Assembly: GCA_026929865.2 (NCBI GenBank) | Contig: CM049403.1 | Coordinates: 4,519,501-4,583,500, forward strand | From: Hyperoplus lanceolatus | Taxonomy: Eukaryota; Chordata; Actinopteri; Uranoscopiformes; Ammodytidae | DNA: 64,000 nt | Direction: 5' to 3' | Notes under the pieces: model-generated | The model's database searches: none | What the model saw: only the letters and a program-made list of their open reading frames with translations | Told to the model about the DNA's origin: nothing | Position numbers and translations under genes: made by a program | Shown here: positions 21,437-46,762 of the stretch, one piece after another | Numbering within the stretch: position 1 is the first letter of the stretch | Layout of the letters: each line of letters starts with the position of its first letter

Positions 21437-21545
21437 AACCCGGGTTCGATTCCCGCCCGCGGTCGTTCTCTGCATGTCACTTCCCTCTCTGCCCCATTTC
21501 ACCTCTCTTAACACTATCAATAAAGCATGAAAAATGCCAAAAAAA
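21437..21545 (+). repeat. tRNA-related SINE-like fragment
   Basis: CCCGGGTTCGATTCCCGCCC has the GGTTCGATTCC B-box of tRNA genes, followed by GCATGTCACTTCCCTCTCTG and a tail with AATAAAGCATGAAAAATGCC. No tRNA clover-leaf can be completed upstream, so this is the 3' part of a tRNA-derived repeat and not a tRNA gene. Confidence 0.5.
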
Positions 21546-22812
21546 TATCAACCATAAAACACAGAGTATAAAATAGGTTAAAAGAGGTAAAAAAAAAATG
21601 TAAGTGTATTGCCAGGCTTCAAATGCAACTTATTTTTCCTTTTTATCTGGGGTCCCTGTTCAGTTTCTCTATGGACAAAGGGGTCCCTGGGCTGAAAGAG
21701 GTTGAAGATCCCTGATCTATTGGATCATTTGTACTAATGACGCTAATGAAACATTCCATGTGCTGTAGCTGGAAATAAACTAGTTTATCAGAGTCTGGAG
21801 TTCATGTTAAGTGTAACCTAAATGAAGCTGTGGGTTTCCTGAACTGTGCCATATTTGGTCAGAGAGGTATCAAGTGCTTTCACAACTCCAAACAATAGTA
21901 GAGCCACCGGAAGGATAACACAATGATCACAACACTGTGAAAAGACAGTCATTCTACTGTATATATTGAGCCATGTTGTGTAGAGCAAATACTATAATCT
22001 GCGGTTGGATAGCTGTGCACTATGTTTCATTTCATCCGCTCATTCTATAATGAAAGAAACCATGCCTCACCATCCATCATAATCCGTCATCCACAGAAGC
22101 ACAGTTAGCACTTTGCCACAGAATGGCTCAGGGGATTGTTCACAAAGATATCAGCAGAGTAAAGAACAGCTGACTGAGCTCTGGGTAAATTGTTTCTGGA
22201 GAAACTTGAAACAGTGTCTCTTGATACACAATCACACTTGAACCCCCATGACTATTATTATACTTTATGGCAACATTACTGGAAACATTTACATGTGAAG
22301 ATTATTTTCTCTCCACAGAGAAGTCTATTGCCTGTTCAGCTCCAACTCTTTTAGTGTGCACGTGGTCAAGTGAGAATATAATCAAACTTCCCTCTCACCG
22401 TAAAAGAAACATTCGTCATATAAACACAGTTATTATCTGGGCGGGAGGGACATTTCTCACAGGGCCTGCGAGAAATCTGTCTCTGAACTCGGTATGCAAT
22501 AAACTGCATTAGCAACATTCAAGGGCACACTCGTCAGTCATAATAATAACTGCAATAATAACTTACATGTTTTATAGTGCCTATCAAGGTATTCGAGGAA
22601 GCTTTACACACGCGCAAAATGATGCTCTCAACACATTTAAATCAAGTCAGGACAAAACAGTCACCAGCTCTAACAGAACTGTTTCAGATCACAATCTGTC
22701 GATCATCTAAAACGTCTTGACCAACGTAATACAATCAAGAGTCAAACTTATCAGATTTCATTGACCCGAGGTCGGCTTATACTGTTTTATACTTCAAAGA
22801 AGAAACTGATTA

Positions 22813-23145
22813 TTAAAGGTGGAGTCAGCCATTTTGGAAAAAGCTTGTTTGCAAATCACTTTTTGTCAGTGAATATCTCCTCACGATCCGCTACCTGTCT
22901 GAAAAAATATACAATGTTAATACAAAGCCTAAGCTCTGTAAATGGGCATGTTGCTATCTGCTGTGGGCCCCCTTTGTTTACATACCCTTTGTTTACATAC
23001 CAGTTTACAGAGCCCAGGCTGTGTATTAACACTGGATTTTCTTTCAGCATACAGTACAACCGTTACAAACAGGTAGTGTATCGTGAGCAGATATTCATTG
23101 ATTTTGACAACAGGCGTACACCAGCATCGCTGACTCCACCTTTAA
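22813..23145. repeat. TTAA-flanked MITE, copy 1 of AGGTGGAGTCAGC family
   Basis: The element reads TTAA-AGGTGGAGTCAGC at the left and GCTGACTCCACCT-TTAA at the right: a perfect 13-bp inverted repeat inside a TTAA duplication, about 325 bp. Internal words such as CAGTTTACAGAGCCCAGGCT and AACACTGGATTTTCTTT are shared with the copy at 54217-54526. Confidence 0.85.
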
Positions 23146-24289
23146 TTGACGTGATCTACAGAAACTGAGATATGATAAGTTTACAAGCTGAACAAATGAT
23201 GTTTAACTTCACTACTTGATTGGGCCAAGAATGCTCCTTTATTTGCCTCTGTAGCTGCTTAATCCTCTTAATGCTCCACTTCATTCAATAGAAAATATAA
23301 ATAAAAAACAAATAGTTATCTCTGAGTGACCCTTTTAACATCACACCTAGCTACCTGAACTTTACCTGATAGGAACATATGGACTAGAGCAGCGTTAACC
23401 TTTCAGAAGAGTGCAGGATCACTATGCGTTACTATTCATATAGCAACTCTGTGTCGCTCGCCACCTAAGCAATTACTCTGCGGTTTTAAATAGGCTATTC
23501 TGTTTTATAACAACCAATAATTAACATTGCTACCCAATGCATGCTGATGAACAATAAACCAGATATATGACCAGATATTAAAGGCCCTGTGTGCCCACTC
23601 AGGTGTTTCCACTCCCTCTGTTTGTTTAGACCGATGTTCAGCTTGGAGTAACATCCGATAAACAAACCACATAAGAATGATAAAGGCGTGACTACTCCCA
23701 ATAAAACTAATTAAATTAGGCAGAATGAGTGAAAGTACCTGTTTGAGTAGATGGGGGGGGGTCTTTGAATTAGATTCCTCTGTTTGTTATTCTATTGCCT
23801 GTTTCACACAATATCGAATGCTGAATGTGAAAGTAGCCTGGCAGTAGAGACTTCTCCAGATCCAGATCTAGCATTGTTGGCAAGTCAGGCTGGCCTCAGC
23901 AGTGAACCACACGCCTCCAAAAGATAAATGGATTTGTTACATGCTTTGGTTTCCTGTGAATGCACATTAACAAGTGTCACAGTGTAGCCCTTCCTTCACA
24001 ACATTAACGGCCTGATGGCAGCCGATAGTACTGATGCTTTTACAGCAATGGGCAGGCTGGTATGTAATTACTGCTTGCTGACGGGTGAAGGTCTGCAGCA
24101 GCCAACCGACAAGTGAGGACACACAAGAGTCTGTGGTTAGGATAACATATGGCTTTATTTGCAGCACACGTTGGTGTGTTTTAGGATTTCCCCAGACATA
24201 AGTAATATACAGTAGCTTGCATTTTACTTAGGTATGCCAGTTACACTGTACTGGTGCTGTGCAAAGTTGGTCACATAGTTGGACATGAC

Positions 24290-24420
24290 ATATTAGGAAC
24301 TGAGTATTGGTACCACTACTCAATTCCCAGTATGTCTTGTACATACAACATGTACATACAACTTCCAAATACAACATACACATGCAAGCACCGGTGCTTG
24401 CATGTGAATGTCTTGTATGT
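24290..24420. repeat. Palindrome-rich segment with perfect 26-bp palindrome
   Basis: 24380-24405 is a perfect palindrome centred on CCGG; each half reads ACATGCAAGCACC and its complement. Flanks CAACATAC and GTATGTTTT extend the symmetry imperfectly. A second near-palindrome centred on GGTACC is at about 24300-24325. It may be the core of a foldback element, but no clear outer ends were found. Confidence 0.55.
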
Positions 24421-24827
24421 TTTCTGCTATGAAAAGTCAAAATGTCAAAAAGACTAAAAGAATTATTGCTTGTGTGGTGGCCTCATCAGCGGCTGCAAAC
24501 TAATTTTCCAAATAATAACACACTACACATGCTCCTGTGTGTTCAAATGACTTACTTTATTTAAGTTGTGGTAGATTGTTTCCTAGTTTGCACACCCTTT
24601 AATCAATATTCTGTCACGTTTGTTTGATTAGCCTAAATACCTTTCTGTGATAACTGAGCTCCGTTGGCAAAAGGCCTGAAGCCTAACAAAGATGGCCTTT
24701 AGAGGATCCTCCAAAGCAAGTGATTTATACCATCAAGCAGGTCGGAGAAGGGGGGAAAAGAAGGAAGGAATGCTGAAACTTTTTCTATTTTCCTTGGTTT
24801 TGTTATTTATTAACTTAGAGTTAACTA

Positions 24828-25693
24828 CACTCAACAAAAATATAAACGCAACACTTTTGTTTTTGCTCCCATTTTTCATGAGATGGACTTAAAGATCTAA
24901 AATTCATTCCAGATACACAATTGTACCATTTCTCTCAAACAGTGTTCACAAATCTGTCTAAATGTGTGATAGTGAGCACTTCTGCTTTGCTGAGATAATC
25001 CATCCCACCTCACAGGTGTGCCACATCAAGATGCTGATCTGACATCATGATTAGTGCACAGGTGTGCCTTAGACTGTCTACAGTAAAAGGCCACTCTGAA
25101 ATGTGCATTTCTTTGCTTTATTGGGGGTCTGGGGACTCAGAACCAGTCAGTATCTGGTGTGACCACCATTTGCCTCATGCAGTGCAACACATCTTCTTTG
25201 CATAGAGTTTATCAGATTGTCAATTGTGGCCTGTGGAATGTTGGTCCACTCCTCTTCAATGGCTGTGCGAAGTTGCTGGAGACGGCTTATGGTGGAGAAA
25301 TGAACATTCAATGCACGAGCAACAGATCTGGTAGACATTCCTGCTGTCAGCATGCCAATTGCACGCTCCCTCAATGCTTGTGGCATCTGTGGCATTTTGC
25401 TGTGAGACAAAACTGCACATTTCAGGGTGGCCTTTTATTGTGGACAGTCTAAGGCTCACCTGTGCACTAATCATGATGTCAGATCAGCATCTTGATGTGG
25501 CACACCTGTGAGGTGGGATGGATTATCTCAGCAAAGCAGAAGTGCTCACTATCACACATTTAGACAGATTTGTGAACACTGTTTGAGAGAAATGGTACAA
25601 TTGTGTATCTGGAATGAATTTTAGATCTTTAAGTCCATCTCATGAAAAATGGGAGCAAAAACAAAAGTGTTGCGTTTATATTTTTGTTGAGTG
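24828..25693 (-). mobile_element. Internally deleted Tc1-like transposon
   Basis: The 866-bp element is flanked by TA and bounded by CACTCAACAAAAATATAAAC and its inverse. The long inverted repeats match those of the full element at 41524-43154 almost base for base. The middle of the transposase gene is missing; what remains encodes an 87-residue frame on the minus strand. The deletion junction lies at a shared TCCA, which indicates a microhomology-type deletion. The near identity with the full copy suggests recent activity. Confidence 0.9.
25147..25410 (-). pseudogene. Deleted Tc1 transposase: first HTH joined to C-terminal tail
   Basis: This 87-aa frame keeps transposase residues 1-45 (MSHSKMPQMPQALRERAIG... 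to SRLQ, the first helix-turn-helix) and then continues directly with QLRTAIEEEWTNIPQATIDN to the natural C-terminus. The second DNA-binding part and the whole DDE catalytic domain are absent, so it cannot catalyse transposition. The reading frame is kept across the deletion. Whether it is expressed is unknown; a DNA-binding fragment is conceivable but unproven. Confidence 0.8.
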
Positions 25694-26956
25694 TAGTAAT
25701 GGAGAGAATGTCTTATGATTTGTTTTGTAGTATCTTTAAGCTTTTCAAATGTTTAGTAGGCAAGGTCCCCCTTTGTGGCTGTTGAGCCCAAGGCCATGGC
25801 TGTGTCTAAACCCCTGTTTGTTCTTTCAGGTCAGGTCTGCTTAGGCATGTCTAGGCATGTTAAGGTTTAAATCTTGATCGCTTTGTTGACCTCGTTTAAG
25901 TTTTGGGCCCTCATTTTTGTCTTCTGGTTAGATTATGTTCAAGGTACCCAAGTTTGACATTTTGTTGCTTAACATCTGATTTATGTTTAACAATCTCTTT
26001 TTTTTTAACAACTTTGTCCTTTTGCTTTATTGTTCAGTCCCTGATGCCAAATTAAACCGTTTGCAAAGTAGGGTTGAAAATGACGTTGTACCCCAATAGG
26101 ATCCTTTGTGCTATAGAGTGGTCAGTAAAAGGTTGTAGGTCCATGTTCCATAGGGGAAATTTAACAATGTTTTTTTTTATGCTGAGCATCCTGTTGTAAC
26201 ATACATCAGACTAGCACTTTAACTCAGTCCCTTTCATTCTAATGCTCCGCAAAGCGTTATGTTGATATTGATCCATTGTAGTGTGTCCCTGCATAATGTG
26301 ACAGGGTTGTTGTTGCCAGTCAGACTGAGAAACACCAACTCTCCTGCTCACTGCTTTCAGCTCTTGTTACTCTTGAGCTCCCTCATGCTTACAAGTAAAG
26401 TTTGAATACTTATTCAAGTTACATCATTTGTACACGCATCAAACTTTTGAGTAGATCTTATATTCTACCTTCTGTGGTTTAAAAGCATAAAGGTTGTTGT
26501 TGCATGTGTGATGGTTAGGCGGGGTCTTCTCTTCTGCTGCACCCATAGCCACACCTCAACATTGATGACACTCTCTTGAGTACACTTCCACCTCACTGCA
26601 CCGCGGAGAGAAGTTTAACCACTGGAGGTCCCCAAAAGCAAGTTTTCCTCTCCTGTTGCGTTGCTATTACACTACATTTATGTATTTTCAGCACACTACA
26701 ATTGACCTGCATGTATTGGGACATCCTAAAAGGGAGAGAGTCGCTTGCATGGAAGAACTACCCCTAAAGCTGAACTGAGTCATGGCGACTGAAGCATCAC
26801 TAGTACCCAGCGAATCATTAACGAATGAAAGCACGTCCTACGGTATGGCAGGTTTGAACAATGTTTATTTTCATTTCGAACAGTGTAGCCATTGCTAAGC
26901 TTAGGGCATGATTATTATAACAAAATATTATCCAGTGAATACTAATATATGAACTG

Positions 26957-27235
26957 AACTCAAATCAGTTCGAGTTATATAGCTCAAAGTAACAAATAGC
27001 CATTTGCCTCAGTGGGCATCACAGACCATACATCCATGGTTAATATGATTCTTCATTTTGCTAGAGACGTTTGTTCTCTAATAATCCCATTAGCCTACTT
27101 AACAACCAAGCTATATGATCCTCTCTTCACCGAAATGTACCAGCTTTTCAGTGGTACCCACTTGTTCCAACAAAATAACAGTATCCCTCTAGCCCTAGGA
27201 GAAATCTTCCTGGCTGGTTAGTCGCCTTCCCCCAC
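26957..27235 (+). repeat. Fragment of percomorph dispersed repeat
   Basis: ACTCAAATCAGTTCGAGTTA, ATATAGCTCAAAGTAACAAA and TTTGCCTCAGTGGGCATCAC parallel the opening of the repeat at 7893-8135. ATCCCTCTAGCCCTAGGAGA near 27183 may be its distal part. It is strongly diverged. Confidence 0.45.
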
Positions 27236-27881
27236 ATGTTCATCTTATAGTTCAAAGTAAGCTCACTTCTGCACACACTGCCAGTAAGTCATGGTAGAAT
27301 AACAACGTGAATTCATCTTGGACAAAAATAACTCTCCAGTGTGAGAGTTTCTGTGACAAAGTGTTGCTAACTTTTAGCAATGTGGGCGGTGACATGTTTT
27401 CCCATGGAAGCTTCCCGAAGACACTAAGACACTTAGATGCTCAGGTTTACTCAGTCTAATCACAGAGCCCCAGGACTGTGTGTGCTAACAACAGTCAGCA
27501 CTCTTATTAGCTGATGATATATTTAGGCAAAGTGACCGTCTGACCTTGTGTCTGACCTGACTCCGGACTGTGGGTCTGTATCATTTGAAACTATTGATAC
27601 TGTATTCAAATAAACAGCTTGTTCCACAGGGCACCGGCAGCATTCCTGATAACATAACTGAATTATTTTACATCCTTAGTTCCTCGTTCATGCTCAATTG
27701 CTACAAACACACAAAAAATGTAGGTTTACAAAATATTCATTCCTAGGCCTGCAGCCTGACCACCAGGGGCCTAGTACCCGCATCAGCCAAGGCTAAGGGT
27801 CCATGGGTGCCTGCTCCAGGGGGTTGCCAGTGGACAATAATGCAACGAAGTCTTTTGAAAACGCATGTTTGTGTGTGTTGT

Positions 27882-28800
27882 AGGGCTGGCCTGAATTATT
27901 TGAATATTTGAATACTCGTTTGTCAAGCTAGTAGGCTACTCAAAGCTCAATTCAGTATTCGGAATATTTTTTTTTTTTTTATCTTAAACTGCACTTTGTG
28001 TTGTCAGCAAATATTAATATTCAGATAAACAAGTTGTACATACAATTGTTAAAATACAAATGTATCGCTCTTTTAAAATAAATTATCAAATTATTTAAAT
28101 TTTGACCTAGTTGGTCGCTGACCTTTCAAAGCGCAACCTGTGATTTCAAAGCGCACCAGCTGTAGGCTACTGATGTTGCCAGAGCGAGGCAAATTAAGCG
28201 GCACCAAGCGCAGTAGTGAACTAGATGGAGATGGAGGAAGAATAGCCTATATTATTTTTTCCCCTTAACTTTACAACTACAAGATTAGCGCGATCTCGGA
28301 AGGAAAAGCAATGCTTTGCGAAATGCTAAGGCTAGCTTAGCTCAACTGTTACATTTGCTATGCAGCGGCTTTTGCGAATCAACCGTGACTGGCTTGCGCT
28401 TGCATCATGGGAATACGCGGTCAATAATGGATAGGCCTACAATATGGACACAAAAGACGGTCAATATTGGATCTTTGTATGGATTTATAAATTGCCAAGA
28501 TGCATGTTCCGGGATGAATTGAAAAGCTCCTGTAAGGGTTATGGTGAAAGAGCCCAGCTGATTTGGAACGGAACAACAACAGCTGTTCGCTTCCACGGGG
28601 AAAGTAAGGCGCTACGACTTTATTACTGTTTGAAAGTTATTAAATAATCAACAGACAACGCATCTTACTGTCTCGGCTCACACACTCGGTTTCACTGAGT
28701 AGCCTACTTTGGGATTATTAATGTTGGTTTTGATGGTGTGTTTTTTTAAAACGAGTATTTGAATACTAGCTCGGAAAATCCAATGAGTATTCGAAGCCTG
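27882..28800. mobile_element. Possible hAT-like relic with AT-rich inverted ends
   Basis: The left side has TATTTGAATACTCGTTTG and the right side has AAAACGAGTATTTGAATA in inverse orientation. The outer text (GGCCTGAATTATTTGAAT and GAGTATTCGAAGCCTG) also has partial inverse similarity. The ~0.9-kb interior encodes no recognisable transposase. This resembles ends of fish hAT elements, but target duplications could not be confirmed. Confidence 0.35.
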
Positions 28801-29568
28801 TAAAATATTTGCAACAGTGGCTCTTATTCAAAATAACGGTGGCAATGCATAGCATGTGGTGTGTTAAAAAAGAAACAGGTCTGAAATAAAAAATTAAAAA
28901 AATTATGATGGAGAAACCCACAACAGGACAATTGTTTTGGTCCATGGAGTCTACTCCGATTCCCATTTTGGAAACTTTGATTTTCAGGACAGACGCCACA
29001 CTTTTTATTTCAACTTTTTATTTTTTTATTATGCATCGTAGATGGTCTGTTTCATCACAAATCCTTGGTGTGATTTTGCAAATTAAAAAACCTTTTGGCT
29101 TTCTTTGTCAATTAGACCGTCTCATAGCAACATGCAGCCCGCGGCAGGAAAAATGCTTTTCACTTTAGTAAATAATAAAAGGAACAAGCCTTGTTGTGTG
29201 GTTTAATCCTGAGCTCAAGGCAAACTCATAAAACATTACATCAGTAGCTGCTTGTTTGTATACATGATCCCGTTTTTTTATTTCCCTTATCACCTCTGCA
29301 AGCCGTATTGCTTGTCAGATGGCAAGATACAGATGTGTCCCAAAGTCCGGCTGCGATACGCAATATTTTTATGTTACAATCAACTTTTGCAGTACTGTAT
29401 GCATGTAATCTCTTTATCTTCCTATTATATCCCTGTTATTTAGAGCTAAAGTGAGACAATTGGTCAAGCAAAGTGGAACGTGTCCCCATGTATTAACTGA
29501 ACCACACAAATAAACAAATAAACACTTGCTATGTCTGGACCCTGTGCTTTGCTTTCACTCTTTAATAT

Positions 29569-29668
<100 letters not shown>

Positions 29669-30528
29669 GTGGAGATGGTAGTGGTTGTGCAGCTGCAGGA
29701 CCTCAAAAGCCTTACTGAGTATAGTGTTTGTAGCTGTTGTGTTGTATAAAACCACAGACTACTATAACTTCAAGTTCAAGTGTCGGGCTACACGCAGCCT
29801 TGTGCACACACACACACACACTCATCTCAACTCTCAATGAAAAGGGGTTCAGTGGTTGGCTGAGAGCTCCTTGTGAACAGGGTTGGAATTTCAATTGAGT
29901 GAGTGCCTATGGGGATGTTCGGTTTTAATTTCATGTTACAGCAGCTTTTTGAGAATAGGAGAGATTAAATTAGATGGCAGTACAGTATTATTTCACTAGC
30001 AATTACCGTACAGTCACTAAGATTGCTGTACTCTGCTGATGTGGAAAATGAGTGGTGACATTTGTGCACATGCCATCCCCCTAACCAACACTGATGCCAG
30101 CTGGTTTGAAACGGCAAACCAACTTTGAAACAACTACGTATCAAATATTTGTTTTTTGTATTATTGCAAAGGATGTTTGCTGTTTTCTCAATAACATAAT
30201 AATTCTCTCTCTATTTATGTTAATCAAATACTATGGAGGGTTCATTGAGAGTTTAATTCAACTAGTAAAAAAACGGAGCAACGTGGCACTGCAAACTGTG
30301 CCAAAGACATGTGCATGCTAAGACGGGGAACACCGCACAAACCTGTTTCATCATCTGAAACAGTAGCAGCGGTTCATTTTGGTATGGTCAGTTAATCCAT
30401 TTAATCAGGCAGTGAAAACTGTTATAGGAACAAGAGCATATGTCAAGTTAGAGCATGGATGTGTTAAGCAATCACAACAACAGTTAAAGGCAAACTCAGT
30501 CATTGTAATCTGAAACCATCTGCTACTT

Positions 30529-30775
30529 CAAGGTGCTCCGAGGAACTTTCAGTTTGTGTTCATTCTTGCACCCCCTTTGGACAAAGGCGGTAGTGTTTTA
30601 ACTATGCCAGCTGTAGGTCCTGGGGGAGCATACCCATGACAAATGCAATCATAAAAACTATACACAAATAGCATTATTTGCCCTTATGGTGTTGTTTGCT
30701 GTTACATGTCAATTATAATCATCTGAGGAAAAATGAGAATGTTTCAGAAATATTTAAAAGTTCCTTGTAGCACTG
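30529..30775 (-). repeat. Full-length copy of dispersed repeat R1, no insertion
   Basis: On the minus strand it runs from GTGCTACAAGGAACTTTTAA through TTTCTGAAACATTCTCAT and GTAACAGCAAACA to CAAACTGAAAGTTCCTCGGA. It aligns along its length with 4603-4673 plus 5898-6080 and therefore shows the empty site of the transposon inserted there. Confidence 0.7.
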
Positions 30776-31673
30776 AGGATCCTGAGAAAATACCATCACA
30801 CAAACTGCAGCTGACATCTTAAAGGTTACTACAATGCATAGTGTGTATCAGTGTGCAATGTTTTTGTTTTGATGACCTGTCCCTTTAAGAAAACAGATAG
30901 AGACAACATGAGGGACAGTGATGGAGGAGGGAGATCATTATTCCATCCACAAATTACACACAGGCTCCACTCTGAACTGAAGGAACTGCACTTGGCGCAG
31001 TGAAACTCCTTATTTAGCTAATGACAGCTCTGTGAATTCTAGACAACAACACTCCCTGCTATAAACTGTGCATCATCACAAGTCACCTAGAGCGGTAAAT
31101 AACTGTTAGGAGTAGGGGTAATGCTGCCTATTCCTCATATTTGTTGGCAGCCATAAAAACAAAATCCCTCATAGGATATTATTACCCATTATGTTGTCTT
31201 TGAGAAAACATCAGCATGCCAGAGGAGTATTACGTTTTTTGACTGATACCCTAGCAAGCGCGCTAAAGACGTTTTTGAGGTGTCTTCATTTGCTGTTATA
31301 TACAAGTATACAGTCTGCAGTCCACACTTTTCTTGTTGTCTCCCACAGCGATGGCTGACACTGATATTGTCTTATCTTACACATCGACCAGGAGCACCTG
31401 CCCAGCCGGAGACTTAAATCAATAGCTACCCAATTCTCCATTGCTCCGGCCTTGCATATAATAATTAAGTGCCCCTTCATGCTGCTGTAGCAAGTCAACA
31501 GTCACTAGGAACAGTAGATATTAATCCATAATAGGTGAGCTATTATTTCCATAAGATAAATGACTGAATTATATAAACAGATAAGTTGAAATACAACAGA
31601 AGCTTCACTCTCCCTCCTTGGCACCAGATCCCCAATGACAATAAATCAATCAAATAAACTGCATGATAAGTCA

Positions 31674-31679
31674 TTTATT
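31674..31679 (-). terminator. Poly(A) signal of sel1l3
   Basis: TTTATT on the plus strand is AATAAA on the minus strand, about 230 nt beyond the sel1l3 stop codon at 31909-31911. Nearby further A/T-rich candidates exist, so the exact signal used is uncertain. Confidence 0.5.
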
Positions 31680-31908
31680 TACCACAATACAAATAAAAAT
31701 CAGCAGGAACAGTATCAACACTTAGAACAGCACGCTCACACTCTGATCAGCACTTGGCTCCTGTCTGTCTCATCATAACTTCAAATGAGTCATACTCCTC
31801 CCGAAACACAAAAGTGTCACATGAATGGTGCAGTAAGTCATCCGCTAAATGTATGCTCTTACAGCATGAGAGCAGTGTCCGGGGCTTTATGCTGTTGTGG
31901 CTATTAGA

Positions 31909-46024
<14,116 letters not shown>

Positions 46025-46762
46025 TTTGAGTTTTTTTGGCTTAAGGTGAATTATAAGTGTTGAATCAAAGCAATTGTGTAATCCATGTGTTCATTTTCGA
46101 TCCGCTCAACAAATAAAGTAAGTAATGTGACAAATAATGTTGACAGCTGGTAGCGTACTTTCCAAGCGGGTGGCAGTTGTGTGAGTGAGCCTACACCCTG
46201 TGTAATGCAGGATTACCTGATATTCCTGTGTTGCCAGTTTACAAGTACTGTTTTAAGAGCTGTCTTTGAATGGCTACAGCACAGCATACAGGCTGGGCCA
46301 GATTGACTTGAGAAATGTTGTTTGATTCATTTTTATTACAGATTATATTAGGGAACTTTCCATGGGAGTAATGCATCAAAGCTCGGAGTCTCACTTAATT
46401 GGATGTGCTCGAGCCAAGGCCTTGCCATCAACCAGCGTCCTTGTTGGCCTACACCCACACAAAACTTTGAAGAAATCTGAACTGAAAAACAACCTGATAT
46501 CACAGCCAAAATTAATCACCCATGGGCTACTGGCTGTTTATGCTTCAATTCAAGTGAATGAGGCATCAGTAACTTTTGCTGATGGGTTATTTTAGATGAA
46601 CACGTACGGATGGATGTGGTCTAGTTGCCTATATAAAGGGTTCCTGCTGTTACACTAGACAATCCACAACTCTAGATGGCAGGCTTACCTTTGTCAGAAA
46701 AATTTAATTAATATTTTCCATTGGATTTCATTTAAGGAAATAATAATCAAAACATTTTTTCA
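46025..46762. promoter_or_regulatory. 738-bp divergent intergenic region, sel1l3 / psmb11
   Basis: The start codons of sel1l3 (46024, minus) and psmb11 (46763, plus) face away from each other with only this segment between them, so it must hold the proximal promoter sequence of both unless distal 5' exons exist. A TATA box for psmb11 is at 46630. No TATA is evident for sel1l3. The segment is not GC-rich. Confidence 0.55.
46630..46637 (+). promoter_or_regulatory. TATA box of psmb11
   Basis: TATATAAA lies 133 bp before the psmb11 start codon. Initiation about 30 bp downstream would give a 5' UTR of about 100 nt. Confidence 0.5.

Larger units (their letters stand above)
20881..24827. other. Intergenic region between slc34a2 and the deleted Tc1 copy
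   Basis: Apart from the repeats listed separately, I see no gene here. The frame at 22761-23168 is produced by a MITE, and other frames lack motifs. The genes on either side are convergent (slc34a2 on plus, sel1l3 on minus), so this is 3'-to-3' intergenic sequence. Confidence 0.5.

Noticed and set aside
21437-21460. Possible tRNA gene (GGTTCGATTCC box)
   Set aside because: No acceptor stem, D arm or anticodon arm can be built upstream; the tail is SINE-like.
22761-23168. 135-aa plus-strand frame
   Set aside because: It coincides with a TTAA-flanked MITE, has no domain, and the related copy at 54217 does not keep the frame.
28905-29168. 87-aa frame MMEKPTTGQLFW...
   Set aside because: No motif, no splice context and AT-rich background; treated as chance.
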